A stretch of 27,000 nt of DNA, from contig JADBKA010000043.1 of NCBI GenBank assembly GCA_014896635.1, forward strand, positions 1 through 27,000, given 5' to 3'. Numbering within the stretch: the first letter of the stretch is position 1; each line of letters opens with the position of its first letter. Under the pieces are notes generated by a model, which saw only the letters and a list, made by a program, of their open reading frames with translations, was not told where the DNA came from and searched no databases. The position numbers were made by a program, and so were the translations under genes. This stretch comes from Ktedonobacteraceae bacterium (GTDB taxonomy: Bacteria; Chloroflexota; Ktedonobacteria; Ktedonobacterales; Ktedonobacteraceae). Shown piece by piece: positions 16,395 through 24,403 of the stretch.

Positions 16395-17079
16395 GTGCCG
16401 TATTCAGCAATCCAGGCTCAGCCGCCAGGCTGGTACGGCAACCTCCTTTCTGCATGCCTGTCTGAAAATGCTTGCGTTGTCGTCCTGCTATCTGCCACTT
16501 CATTAAGATGATCAATAATGAAGAGAATAAAACTTGCTTTATTTCTGACTCATCTGCATGCCTCTATAGCAGACAATGCTATCTTCCCACTCCCCCACAA
16601 TCAGGAATGGCGCGCTTCACCGGGAGCGTTTGACCCGGATAGTTCCCAGAATGAAGAACGTTACTAAGATAGATTTTTCCTGGCTATTATACTTCAGAGG
16701 CTCAATCCCGTAAACAGGAAAGGTCTCTGAATCTACTGCGATAGCAGTGTTTTCCTCTCACTTCCAGGCCAGCAGGATGGTAAGGGTTGCAGGCATTAGT
16801 ACTATTTCGCCCATGCGTAGGGAATGCTTCTTCGTTAGAATTATTGAGTAAGCAGCCAGCGATGCTATCAGAATAGTTGTTCTGTTTATTGACGATGAGC
16901 TGACCATATGTTAGTATCCCAGGCCATAGAGGCTTACTCCACAGGTGCGTACTTATTTGCTCTATATATTGAGAACGATATTCTACTGATTCCCAGGCTT
17001 CGGGGCTAAAAGCGTTTTCTGATAATTGCTCCTGACAATGCACCGGTGATACTGCGAGAAAAAGAGAGTTCACAATGTC
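16395..17079. other. divergent intergenic region, no convincing gene
   Basis: About 685 bases between the minus-strand FHA-ABC gene and the plus-strand DUF4388 gene, so it must hold both promoters. A 123-codon minus-strand frame (17073-16702) starts at GTG without a ribosome binding site and resembles no protein I know; I do not call it. I found no clear consensus promoter. Confidence 0.4.
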
Positions 17080-17682
17080 ATGAAGCCGCGTGGAACAGTA
17101 ACAGAAAAATTAGCGGATGTTATTCAGCTCCTTCAGTTGACTCACAAGACTGGCCTCCTGACGGTAGAGCGCAGCGGCATGGGCAATACACTAGAGCAGG
17201 GAGTGATCAGACTGGTCAATGGGCAGATCACCGATGCAAGTCTTGGCCCACTGAGAGGAGCAATGGCATTTGACAGGCTTATGTCATGGGGAACCTGTTA
17301 CTTTGTGTTTCAGCCTGTAACGACGAGTCTACCTTCCTCTGTTCAATCGCAGGCTGTTTCTCCCATGAGCAGTGGCCCCTTGCCGAGTAACCTGAATACC
17401 GATCCGCTGGCGGGGCCTGTGGAGCCGGTCTCTGAAAGCATCACGCCCTTGCCCGCTGCGATACAGCAGGTAGTCCCATATCGCATACGGAGCGCCTCAG
17501 AGATTCTGCCGTATTTTTCCCGGCTGGGACTATCTCGCACCCATAGACAATTATTCCTGTTGATTGATGGACAGCGCACTCTTGAAGACCTGGTGCGACT
17601 TATGGGCCACAGGGCCGACGAGATCCGCACCTTGCTCGCCGATCTGGAACGCGCGGGCCTCATTCGTCTGCAATCATTGTAG
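17080..17682 (+). CDS. DUF4388 (PATAN-like) domain protein
   Basis: 200 residues. The first 80 residues carry a DUF4388 domain: GTVTEKLADVIQLLQL, THKTGLLTVERSG, VNGQITDASLGPLRGAMAF and LMSWGTCYFVFQP give the usual helix, strand, G-x-I-x-F-x-x-G order. DUF4388 domains accompany PatA-like response regulators and gliding or c-di-GMP signalling proteins. Residues 82-130 form a proline- and serine-rich linker; 130-200 look like a small winged-helix (LFLLIDGQRTLEDLVRLMGHRADEIRTLL). No phosphoacceptor receiver domain is present. The ribosome binding site is weak. It precedes the sensor gene by 14 bases. Confidence 0.82.
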   Translation: MKPRGTVTEKLADVIQLLQLTHKTGLLTVERSGMGNTLEQGVIRLVNGQITDASLGPLRGAMAFDRLMSWGTCYFVFQPVTTSLPSSVQSQAVSPMSSGPLPSNLNTDPLAGPVEPVSESITPLPAAIQQVVPYRIRSASEILPYFSRLGLSRTHRQLFLLIDGQRTLEDLVRLMGHRADEIRTLLADLERAGLIRLQSL

Positions 17683-17696
17683 CAAAGGATTCACCT

Positions 17697-19289
17697 ATGG
17701 CTCAGCAAGTCAAAGTTGCTTCTGGTAAACGACGTCTGCCTTTATCTCTGTATATATCGCTGTTGCTGGCGCTGACCGCTATCGTCTCACTGTTTGCGAC
17801 CATCGGCAGTATCGAAAGTCTCCTGCGGCCAGCGCTGGTGAAACAGCTCAGTACGGATATGCAGAGAAGCGCACAGACGCGCGTCCAGCTTATCGACACC
17901 TACCTTGCCGAACGCATGAACGATATCAAAACGTTAAGCCAGGCCACTCCTGTGAAAACGTTATTGTCTGCCGGCGACGCCAACAGCAGAGAAAACGTCC
18001 GCAATATGTTGTTCACTGTGCAGCACCGCGATGTGGCAAACTATATCAGCCTGACATTGCTTAATGCACAAGGAAATATTGCCTTATCCTATCCATCTGA
18101 TCCCCAATTGCACGGAAAGCATCTCATTGTACCAGAAATACGCGATCAGCTCCAGCAGTCGAGCAGCGTTGCGATCTCAAATGTGTTCTATGATCTCACC
18201 GGCAACAAAGCTTCAGTCGATATCTACGCCGGCGTCCTCGACAGCACTTTTCACACTATAGGCTATATACGAGGCTCGCTCGGCCTGCATCGCATCTGGG
18301 AGCCTGTTGACGGCGAGCCGCAGGCGATAGGTGCTGACAGCTATGGCTTTATTCTCGATCAGAATGGAGTGCGCATCGCCTATACCAACCCTGACCGTTC
18401 AGGCTTCACTCATCCCAGATACCTGTTCAAAGCAATAACACCACTCTCGCCACAGTTGCAGCAACGTATCAAGGATGAGGATCTCTACGGCAACAGTACC
18501 AGCGCCGTCACAACTATTGCCGATCCACAACTGGCCGCTTTGCAGAACGATAGCCGGCCTTCCGCCATCACCGAATTTACCCCGGCAGAGCAGAACCAGA
18601 CATACGTGGTGGTCAAGTGGCGCAGTACGGTCGTTCCCTGGACGTATTATATTCTCAGGCCGCTGAATTCTGTGGCCGGCCTGGCCGATCAGCAATTGCT
18701 TACCGTCATCCTGATCGTGGTGGTGGTGCTTACTGTTGCGATTATCGCCGGCCTGCTCGCCGGACGGCGTATTGCTCAGCCTATCTCGCGCTCCGTTGCC
18801 GTCCTGCGCAATAACAGTAAATCACTAAAGGAGCTGGCGAATGATGAGCATACGGTAGCAAATGAACAGACATGGCTGGTCGAAGCCTCGCGCGTTGCGC
18901 TCGAATCGATCAAATACTATACCAATGCGGCCAGTATTGCCGCTCAGCGTATCCATACCGTCAGCACGAACCTGGTGCAAAATTCACAGACGCTCGATGC
19001 ACAACGCTTCAACAAGGCCATGCACGACATAGTCGAAGCTGCATCATATATTGAGCGTGCGATCAGGCACCAGGAGACGATGAACGGAAAACTGGAGACT
19101 TCGCTGCGCGTGACCACCCAGGCAACTGAGCAACTCACCAGGGGCGCGAAATCTACCGATGAGGCCGCCGCCCAGCTTGAACGAATTGTGGAAGAGCTGA
19201 TATCCGTTGTCGGTGAGCAACGCAACATCTCCGACGCTTCTTCCAACCCTGAAAGTGAGAGAGAAGTACATTATGCAAGCAATGTATAA
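17697..19289 (+). CDS. transmembrane Cache-like sensor without recognised output domain
   Basis: 530 residues; ATG has AAAGGA seven bases upstream. One helix at about 15-37, a large extracellular region to about 333, and a second helix at about 334-356 (LLTVILIVVVVLTVAIIAGL). The outer part (RVQLIDTYLAERMNDIKTLS, then YISLTLLNAQGNIALSYP and SYGFILDQNGVRIAYTNP) is laid out like a double Cache (dCache) ligand-binding domain. After the second helix comes GRRIAQPISRSV, a HAMP-like entry, and a long coiled coil (380-507). The tip of an MCP hairpin is absent and there is no kinase, GGDEF or phosphatase motif, so it needs a partner, possibly the DUF4388 protein. It overlaps the solute-binding gene by 17 bases. 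Confidence 0.85.
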   Translation: MAQQVKVASGKRRLPLSLYISLLLALTAIVSLFATIGSIESLLRPALVKQLSTDMQRSAQTRVQLIDTYLAERMNDIKTLSQATPVKTLLSAGDANSRENVRNMLFTVQHRDVANYISLTLLNAQGNIALSYPSDPQLHGKHLIVPEIRDQLQQSSSVAISNVFYDLTGNKASVDIYAGVLDSTFHTIGYIRGSLGLHRIWEPVDGEPQAIGADSYGFILDQNGVRIAYTNPDRSGFTHPRYLFKAITPLSPQLQQRIKDEDLYGNSTSAVTTIADPQLAALQNDSRPSAITEFTPAEQNQTYVVVKWRSTVVPWTYYILRPLNSVAGLADQQLLTVILIVVVVLTVAIIAGLLAGRRIAQPISRSVAVLRNNSKSLKELANDEHTVANEQTWLVEASRVALESIKYYTNAASIAAQRIHTVSTNLVQNSQTLDAQRFNKAMHDIVEAASYIERAIRHQETMNGKLETSLRVTTQATEQLTRGAKSTDEAAAQLERIVEELISVVGEQRNISDASSNPESEREVHYASNV

Positions 19290-20610
19290 TCGAAGATCAC
19301 TCATCAAAATGGGTCTCAGCAGTATGGCAGGATTGGCCCTGTTCGGGCTGGCCGGCTGCACCGAACCAGCTTCTTCTCCCCCGCCTACGACGTCGCGGCA
19401 GGCCCCTGCCGCGCTCCGAATGATCTTCTGGGGATCAGCGACACGCAACGAGTTGACGTCGAAGGCGATCCAGCTCTTTGAGAAGAGTCATAACGGAGTG
19501 ACGATCACCTCGCAATTTACCGGCTTTGATGTCTACTGGAAACAACTGGACGCGCTCATTACCAGCGGCAAGACGCCCGATCTGATCCAGATGGATATGC
19601 GCTATCTGGCGAATTTTGTCAGAAAGGGGCAGTTGCTTGACCTCACACAGTCGATCTATAACCAGACGATTGACCTGTCCGACTACGATCCTCTGCTGCT
19701 CGGCAGCAGTAAGGCCAACAATACCGTCTACGGCGTGCCGATGGGTGGAAACTACCAGTGCTTCTTCTACGACATGACGCTGCTCAATCGCGCCAATGTG
19801 GGGCCGCTCCCGGCAAATATGGACTGGGCGACTTTCAGAGCATATACGCGCGAGATCTCACGCGCCTATGGCAAGAGCATTTTTGGCACCGAGGATTGTA
19901 GTGGCAATATTACCACGTTTGAGGTATGGATACGCCAGCGCGACCGCAATAAAGAGGTCTACAACCGCGAGGGAGGACTGGGCTTTCTCGTCGATGATGC
20001 CGCCGAGTGGTTCGACTACTGGAATACGCTCAGAAGTGAGGGCGCGTGCGTGCCAATAGAGATACAGATGCAGTTGAAGAACCTTTCCGCTGCACCAGAT
20101 CAATCGAGCATGATCAAAGGCAAAGCGGTCTTCAATACTGCTCTGTCGAACATGTTTGATGCCTACCAGAAAGCGGCAGCACACCCGCTGGATCTGGTGC
20201 CGATGCCACGCGGCAAGGAACCTGGCATGTATCTCAAGGCGTCCATGCTGATGAGTATTGCCGCTACTACCAGGTATCCTGATATCGCAGCCAGCTTTAT
20301 CAGTTTCATTAATAATAATGCTGATGCCGTGAAAGCGCTGAGCATTGAACGAGGCATTCCCGGCTCTGCCCTGGCGCGCAGCATGCTTGTGCCGCAACTC
20401 ACCGTCGCGCAGAGAAAAATCCTCGATTATGTCAGCACTGTGCCAACGCTTGGTCTGACGCGCGTGAAAGAGGTGCTCGACCCGCCAGCAGCCGGGCAGA
20501 TAGAGGCACTGCTGATCCAGACGTCGCAAGATATCGGCCAGGGGAAAATGAAGCCTGCCGAGGGGGCAAAAACTTTTTACGAGCAAGCGCAGAAAATTCT
20601 TGGCAAGTAG
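19273..20610 (+). CDS. ABC-type sugar-like solute-binding lipoprotein
   Basis: 445 residues from ATG 19273. The N-terminus has a Tat-like motif NRRSLIK, a hydrophobic stretch and a lipobox LAGC with C29, followed by a Ser/Pro linker, so it is an exported lipoprotein. The mature part has the family-1 sugar-binding pattern: LRMIFWGSATRNELTSKAI, DLIQMDMRYLANFVRKGQLLDLT, YGVPMGGNYQCFFYD. C-terminal helices contain VKEVLDPPAAGQIE and MKPAEGAKTFYEQAQKIL, normal for such proteins. No ABC permease or ATPase gene adjoins it; it overlaps the upstream Cache sensor by 17 bases, which suggests it supplies ligand to that sensor or works with an ABC system elsewhere. Confidence 0.92.
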   Translation: MQAMYNRRSLIKMGLSSMAGLALFGLAGCTEPASSPPPTTSRQAPAALRMIFWGSATRNELTSKAIQLFEKSHNGVTITSQFTGFDVYWKQLDALITSGKTPDLIQMDMRYLANFVRKGQLLDLTQSIYNQTIDLSDYDPLLLGSSKANNTVYGVPMGGNYQCFFYDMTLLNRANVGPLPANMDWATFRAYTREISRAYGKSIFGTEDCSGNITTFEVWIRQRDRNKEVYNREGGLGFLVDDAAEWFDYWNTLRSEGACVPIEIQMQLKNLSAAPDQSSMIKGKAVFNTALSNMFDAYQKAAAHPLDLVPMPRGKEPGMYLKASMLMSIAATTRYPDIAASFISFINNNADAVKALSIERGIPGSALARSMLVPQLTVAQRKILDYVSTVPTLGLTRVKEVLDPPAAGQIEALLIQTSQDIGQGKMKPAEGAKTFYEQAQKILGK

Positions 20611-20634
20611 AAGAAAATTCATCTTTGTATCGTT

Positions 20635-20640
20635 TATAAT
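20635..20640 (+). promoter_or_regulatory. possible -10 box upstream of signal peptidase
   Basis: A perfect TATAAT 160 bases before the signal peptidase start, in the gap after the solute-binding gene. No good -35 lies 16-18 bases upstream, so this is tentative. Confidence 0.3.
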
Positions 20641-20799
20641 CAAACTGGCACTTGTTGAGCAGGGATACAATAGAGAAAGACAGGAAAAGACGGGTGTGCA
20701 GGGATACTCCGCACTGTCCTCGCACAGCCTTTTTCTCCTCTCTATTAGCAATGACAGAAAGGATGTTGAATAGCCTTGCAGCGCGTAGAGGGAAAACCG

Positions 20800-21552
20800 G
20801 TGGACATAGAATTTGACTTTGAGAAGCGTTATCGCCTGGCACGTGAAATAATCGAAACGATTGTGTTGACGGTACTCATGTTTCTGGTGATTCGCCTGGC
20901 TGTACAGAACTTCAACGTCGATGGCATGAGCATGGAACCCAACCTGCACAACCAGGAGCTAGTGCTGGTAGATAAATGGACGTACCATTTCCATACGCCG
21001 GCGCGTGGGGATGTGGTAGTTTTTGTGGCGCCCCCCAACCCGACGCAGGATTACATCAAGCGCATCATCGGCGTGCCTGGCGATATCATCACCATTCAGG
21101 ATACGACGGTGATGGTCAATGGCAAGGCTTTGCAAGAGCCGTATATTGATCCGCGCCGGCAGGGCAATCCCTATGGGGCTATCGTTAATCGTGTCGTGCC
21201 GCCCGGCACATACTTTGTATTGGGGGATAACCGCGCCGGTAGTTCCGATTCGCGTGATTGGGGATGCGTACCGGCTGCGAACATCATCGGACGGGCCGCG
21301 CTGGTCTACTGGCCGCTTGGGCAGGACAATAATGGCTTCATCCCGAACGTTTCCTCTACCTTCAAAGATATACCTGCACCACCAGCCGTCAAGAACACAA
21401 ATACCTGCCCGGTGGTGAAAAGTCCGCCCAGAGCCAGCAGCATATCATCCACTAACAGTACCCTACTCCTGCAAGCGAACATGTCGCTGGCGTTTATTCC
21501 GCCGGGTCTGCTTGCGCTCTACATGCGCCGTGTGAGGCGGCATATCCGTTAG
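20800..21552 (+). CDS. lepB: signal peptidase I
   Basis: 250 residues from GTG 20800, preceded by GAGGG at about 7 bases; an in-frame TTG at 20776 is the alternative, eight residues longer. A single N-terminal helix (IIETIVLTVLMFLVIRLAV, about 17-35) anchors the protein, with the catalytic domain outside. The catalytic serine is S44 in DGMSMEPN and the general-base lysine is K87 in DYIKRIIGVPGD; the box GDNRAGSSDSRDWG is also intact. It removes signal peptides from Sec-exported proteins such as those encoded nearby. A C-terminal extension after the core (about 190-250) contains a second hydrophobic stretch NMSLAFIPPGLLALYM with a basic tail, which is unusual. Its stop directly adjoins the convergent zinc-ribbon gene. 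Confidence 0.95.
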   Translation: MDIEFDFEKRYRLAREIIETIVLTVLMFLVIRLAVQNFNVDGMSMEPNLHNQELVLVDKWTYHFHTPARGDVVVFVAPPNPTQDYIKRIIGVPGDIITIQDTTVMVNGKALQEPYIDPRRQGNPYGAIVNRVVPPGTYFVLGDNRAGSSDSRDWGCVPAANIIGRAALVYWPLGQDNNGFIPNVSSTFKDIPAPPAVKNTNTCPVVKSPPRASSISSTNSTLLLQANMSLAFIPPGLLALYMRRVRRHIR

Positions 21553-22725
21553 CTATCCCAATACCAGATTCATCTCGTGATCTTTGAGTCGTACCTGCCG
21601 GACCGGATGCCCGATCTTTGCCTGCGCATCGGCCAGGTGCCGGTTCAACAGTGTTGCCATTTCCTGTGATGACATGACCAGGCTGACCGGGCCTTCGGTG
21701 GTCACATTGGCAGCGACAAGCTTTCCATCCTGCGCCTGTGGTGTACCGCTGATGGCGCATGCCAGGCCATAGATCTGGAACTCGATGCGGACGCCCGCAG
21801 GTGTAATTTTCGTTACAGGTTGTTTGACCGGATTTGAAGGCGCGAGATTGAGCACGATCAGATTATTGAGCGTGCTCTCCGAAACGGCCAGGGTATAGCC
21901 AGGCGGCAACTGCGAAGCCTGGGCCGGGATCTGATTGACGGCGGATGAGAGAGCGCGGTCGAGTTCGGCCTGCGCGATATCATGTGCATAGGGACGTCCC
22001 AGTAAAAACCAGCCTGCGCTAGCAGCGACGAGCAGCAGTACCAGTACGCCGAGGCAGCCAAGCGCACAGTTGAGGCCACGACTACGCTGTGGTCTTTTCA
22101 CAACCCCTGGTTGCATTTTATTTTTTCCTTTGCGTGACTTTGATGTTGTCGGTGGGCTGACCTGGTAGAAAATGAATGATCCCGAAGGCGTTGAGGAGGG
22201 AGCAGGCAGGGCAGGATTCGAGGCATCAAAGGAGAATCCGGCTGAATGTATACTTTCGCTGCCAGTTCCGGCGGGCGGAAAAGCCTGCTGAGTGGCGTTC
22301 TGGAAATAGAGCACCGGCGAGTCGATGCCCTGGCCGGAGTCCGCAGGAACGGGCGCAGGAAAAGACCGCTGTGCTTGTTCCGGGAAAACATTTACGGTTT
22401 GTTCGGCATCGCTCACCAGCGTCGGTTCTGGAGAAACGATTACTGTCTGTTCAGCATCACTGGTACTTTTGTCGTTGTCGAGTTGCGTCGTAGGAATATT
22501 GGCGCTGTGCCTGCCTTCTTCTCGAACTGTGAAAGGATGTTGCGAAGATATGTTCTCTGGCACAGGTGACGTGAGTTGACTGGATGGTTGGAGCGGCAGG
22601 TCAGGTTCCGGCTTCTGATCACTTGCCAACTCCGGTAGAGATGATGAAGAGGTGACAGGTGTGCCGCAGTGCGGGCAGAAGCGCGCACGCTCGATGAGAG
22701 GCTTATGACAGCTATCACGGTTCAT
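21553..22725 (-). CDS. zinc-ribbon single-pass membrane protein, unknown function
   Basis: 390 residues. It opens with a ribbon-like motif C6, C17, C20 (MNRDSC and FCPHCG), but the usual first cysteine of MxCxxC is replaced by arginine at residue 3, so metal binding may be lost or altered. A long low-complexity region rich in Pro, Ser and Thr (25-215) contains a tandem duplication of SDAEQTV at about 89 and 105. A lone transmembrane helix lies at about 221-243, with an outer C-terminal domain of about 145 residues (YAHDIAQAELDRALSSAVNQ, LNNLIVLNL, VSLVMSSQEMATLLNRHL) that I do not recognise. Orientation is probably C-terminus out. It abuts the signal peptidase gene tail to tail. Confidence 0.78.
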   Translation of the reverse strand: MNRDSCHKPLIERARFCPHCGTPVTSSSSLPELASDQKPEPDLPLQPSSQLTSPVPENISSQHPFTVREEGRHSANIPTTQLDNDKSTSDAEQTVIVSPEPTLVSDAEQTVNVFPEQAQRSFPAPVPADSGQGIDSPVLYFQNATQQAFPPAGTGSESIHSAGFSFDASNPALPAPSSTPSGSFIFYQVSPPTTSKSRKGKNKMQPGVVKRPQRSRGLNCALGCLGVLVLLLVAASAGWFLLGRPYAHDIAQAELDRALSSAVNQIPAQASQLPPGYTLAVSESTLNNLIVLNLAPSNPVKQPVTKITPAGVRIEFQIYGLACAISGTPQAQDGKLVAANVTTEGPVSLVMSSQEMATLLNRHLADAQAKIGHPVRQVRLKDHEMNLVLG

Positions 22726-22763
22726 CAGTCATAGACCACCTGTGAAAAATCTCGCTATGCTAT

Positions 22764-22886
22764 GTCTCATTCCATGTTGCTTCTCTGAAAGCAACATGGG
22801 ATGGAATCTTGATACTCGTTCAGAAACGTCCCCCCGCCGGTGGGACTGGCAAGATGCTTGCGCATCTTGTCCATCTGAACGCAAGG
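22764..22886 (-). repeat. three-hairpin dispersed repeat, copy B
   Basis: Read on the minus strand it starts CCTTGCGTTCAGATGG and aligns over its whole length (roughly 85 percent by eye) with the copy at 4364-4484. All three hairpins are kept: CAAGATGC/GCATCTTG, the GTCCC/GGGAC block with an imperfect stem, and CCATGTTGCTT/AAGCAACATGG. It lies between the divergent zinc-ribbon and WYL-regulator genes. Confidence 0.85.
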
Positions 22887-22912
22887 TAATATCAGGCTAT
22901 CTTTGTAGTAGT

Positions 22913-22933
22913 ATATGCCTATTTATGGCATAT
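22913..22933. promoter_or_regulatory. inverted repeat, candidate operator of the WYL regulator gene
   Basis: ATATGCC (22913-22919) and GGCATAT (22927-22933) with a seven-base AT centre, 65 bases upstream of the WYL regulator start and thus placed for autoregulation. The sequence is A/T rich around it. Assignment by position only. Confidence 0.45.
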
Positions 22934-22997
22934 GTCCATAACTCTTCCACTTGTCTCCCATAGGCGTAGACTGAACGGAAAGAGGAGGAGAACATAC

Positions 22998-23954
22998 ATG
23001 TACCATCCCACGAGTCGCATTCTCACCGTGCTTGAACTGCTCCAGGCCAGGCCGTTCATCAGCGGGCCAGAGCTGGCTGCGCGCCTGGAGATGGATGTAC
23101 GCACGGTGCGTCGCTACATCATGCATCTTCAGGATGCGGGTATTCCTATCGAGGCAACCACTGGCCGCTATGGGGGCTACCGGCTCCGGCCCGGCTTCAA
23201 GCTGCCGCCGCTGATCTTCACGGAAGAGGAAGCGACGGCGATCATGCTCGGTCTGCTCGGCACGTCCTGGCTGGAGATCGGCCAGTCACCGGCGGCGGTC
23301 GAAGGCGCGCTGGCGAAGGTCTCGCGTGTGCTGCCGCAGCGCGCGCGAGAGCGCCTGCAAGCCATGTCCTCTCATCTCTTCTTCTTCTCGCCTCAGCAGG
23401 AGTCGCGGCCCGATGTCTCGCTGCTGATCACGTTCAGCCAGGCCATCGGACAGCGCCAGCGCGTCGCCATCGACTACCGCTCCTACAACGACGAGTTGAC
23501 GCATCGTAAAGTCGAGCCGTACGGCATCGTGGGCTGGCAAGGACGCTGGTACCTGGTTGGCTACTGCTGTCTGCGCCAGGACTACCGCACGTTCCGCCTG
23601 GATCGCATCCAGCAGGTGCAGACGCTTGAGGAGTCTTTCGAGCGACCAGAGGATTTTGATTGCCGGGCGTATGTGATGAAGTGGTATGGTAAATCTGAGG
23701 GTCGCTGGCAGATTGAAGTCGAGTTTCAGGCGCCGCTATTCACGGTACAGCAGAGGATACCCACGTTCTACGGAGAGCTTGCGGCTACGCCGACCGGCGC
23801 GCTCTTCCGCTGCGAGTATGATGACCTGGATAGCCAGGCGCGCTACCTGATGTCGCTCAACCTGCCATTCGTCGTGCATCGTCCCCCTGAACTGCGCGAT
23901 GCTCTGCTCCGCCTGGCCGAGCAGATGATGCAGATTGCGAATACAGAGTCGTAA
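22998..23954 (+). CDS. HTH and WYL-domain transcriptional regulator
   Basis: 318 residues; ATG 22998 has GGAGGAG eight bases upstream, so the longer frame from 22932 is not used. Residues 6-60 are a winged helix-turn-helix (RILTVLELLQARPFISGPEL, RTVRRYIMHLQDAGIPI). The WYL domain (about 150-230) has the eponymous tripeptide at W184-L186 (GRWYLVGY) with the RTFRLDRI motif behind it. A C-terminal WCX-like domain fills the rest. WYL proteins sense ligands such as nucleotides or nucleic acid and regulate defence, DNA-repair or metabolic genes. No such target gene adjoins it here; it may control itself or the divergent zinc-ribbon gene. Confidence 0.92.
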   Translation: MYHPTSRILTVLELLQARPFISGPELAARLEMDVRTVRRYIMHLQDAGIPIEATTGRYGGYRLRPGFKLPPLIFTEEEATAIMLGLLGTSWLEIGQSPAAVEGALAKVSRVLPQRARERLQAMSSHLFFFSPQQESRPDVSLLITFSQAIGQRQRVAIDYRSYNDELTHRKVEPYGIVGWQGRWYLVGYCCLRQDYRTFRLDRIQQVQTLEESFERPEDFDCRAYVMKWYGKSEGRWQIEVEFQAPLFTVQQRIPTFYGELAATPTGALFRCEYDDLDSQARYLMSLNLPFVVHRPPELRDALLRLAEQMMQIANTES

Positions 23955-24004
23955 GCAGTTTACAAATAAGAGAAAAAGCAAGAACCCAGGACTAGTGTGG
24001 GAAC

Positions 24005-24035
24005 GGCATTCATGACGAGTCTCCCCGATCCCGCT
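24005..24035 (+). repeat. 31-bp repeat, first copy
   Basis: Starts GGCATTCATGACGAGT and ends CCCCGATCCCGCT; 29 of 31 bases match the copy at 26353-26383. Both copies encode MTS(L/T)PDPA from an in-frame ATG, then diverge. It may be the remains of a gene start carried by a mobile element. Confidence 0.6.
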
Positions 24036-24287
24036 CCTCATGAAGGACGCTGGCACGTTCCAGCCCTCGATCATGTAGGCACGGCATTACAGTATGTACC
24101 CTGCACTGCTGGGCATCAAACAATGGCCGGAAAAGCTCCACTGGATACGCTCATGATGGACACGAACAAGGGGAACTATACTCACCTAGAGTTTTTTAAC
24201 TGGTCCGACACATTTTTTACCAAATTGTAACTATATTTCTACATAAAATTTACAATGTTTTTCTATCATCGAAAATAAGCAAGATAA
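24036..24287. other. AT-rich intergenic stretch before the structured leader
   Basis: After the 31-bp repeat a 77-codon frame (23997-24230) continues but has no recognisable domain and no ribosome binding site. The last 80 bases are AT-rich, with ATTGTAA (24224-24230) and TTACAAT (24250-24256) inverted 19 bases apart, a possible regulatory site for the hydrolase gene. No other gene is seen. Confidence 0.35.
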
Positions 24288-24389
24288 AAATACTCTCTTT
24301 GAGAGCGTTCCCCGACTCTGAGGTGTAATGAGAAATTAATACACCTATCAATATCTATCGCTCCTCCTATCGGGGACTAAAGAGTATTT
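24288..24389 (+). promoter_or_regulatory. candidate structured leader RNA before the secreted hydrolase
   Basis: Nested inverted repeats: AAATACTCT (24288-24296) with AGAGTATTT (24381-24389), TCCCCGA (24309-24315) with TCGGGGA (24370-24376), and AGGTGTA (24321-24327) with TACACCT (24340-24346). Alternatives compete: CTCTC/GAGAG at 24293-24305 would break the outer stem, and GAGCG (24303-24307) could pair with CGCTC (24359-24363) as a pseudoknot. The outer 3' arm ends one base before the ribosome binding site GAAAGGA. It resembles a cis-regulatory RNA of no class I recognise. Confidence 0.5.
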
Positions 24390-24403
24390 GGAAAGGATGT
24401 GCC

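Noticed and set aside
16702..17073. 123-codon minus-strand frame in the divergent intergenic region
   Set aside because: Starts at GTG without a ribosome binding site, no domain, and composition unlike neighbouring genes.
19858..20949. 363-codon minus-strand frame
   Set aside because: Antisense to the solute-binding protein and signal peptidase genes, which are certain; histidine/glutamine-rich nonsense-like translation.
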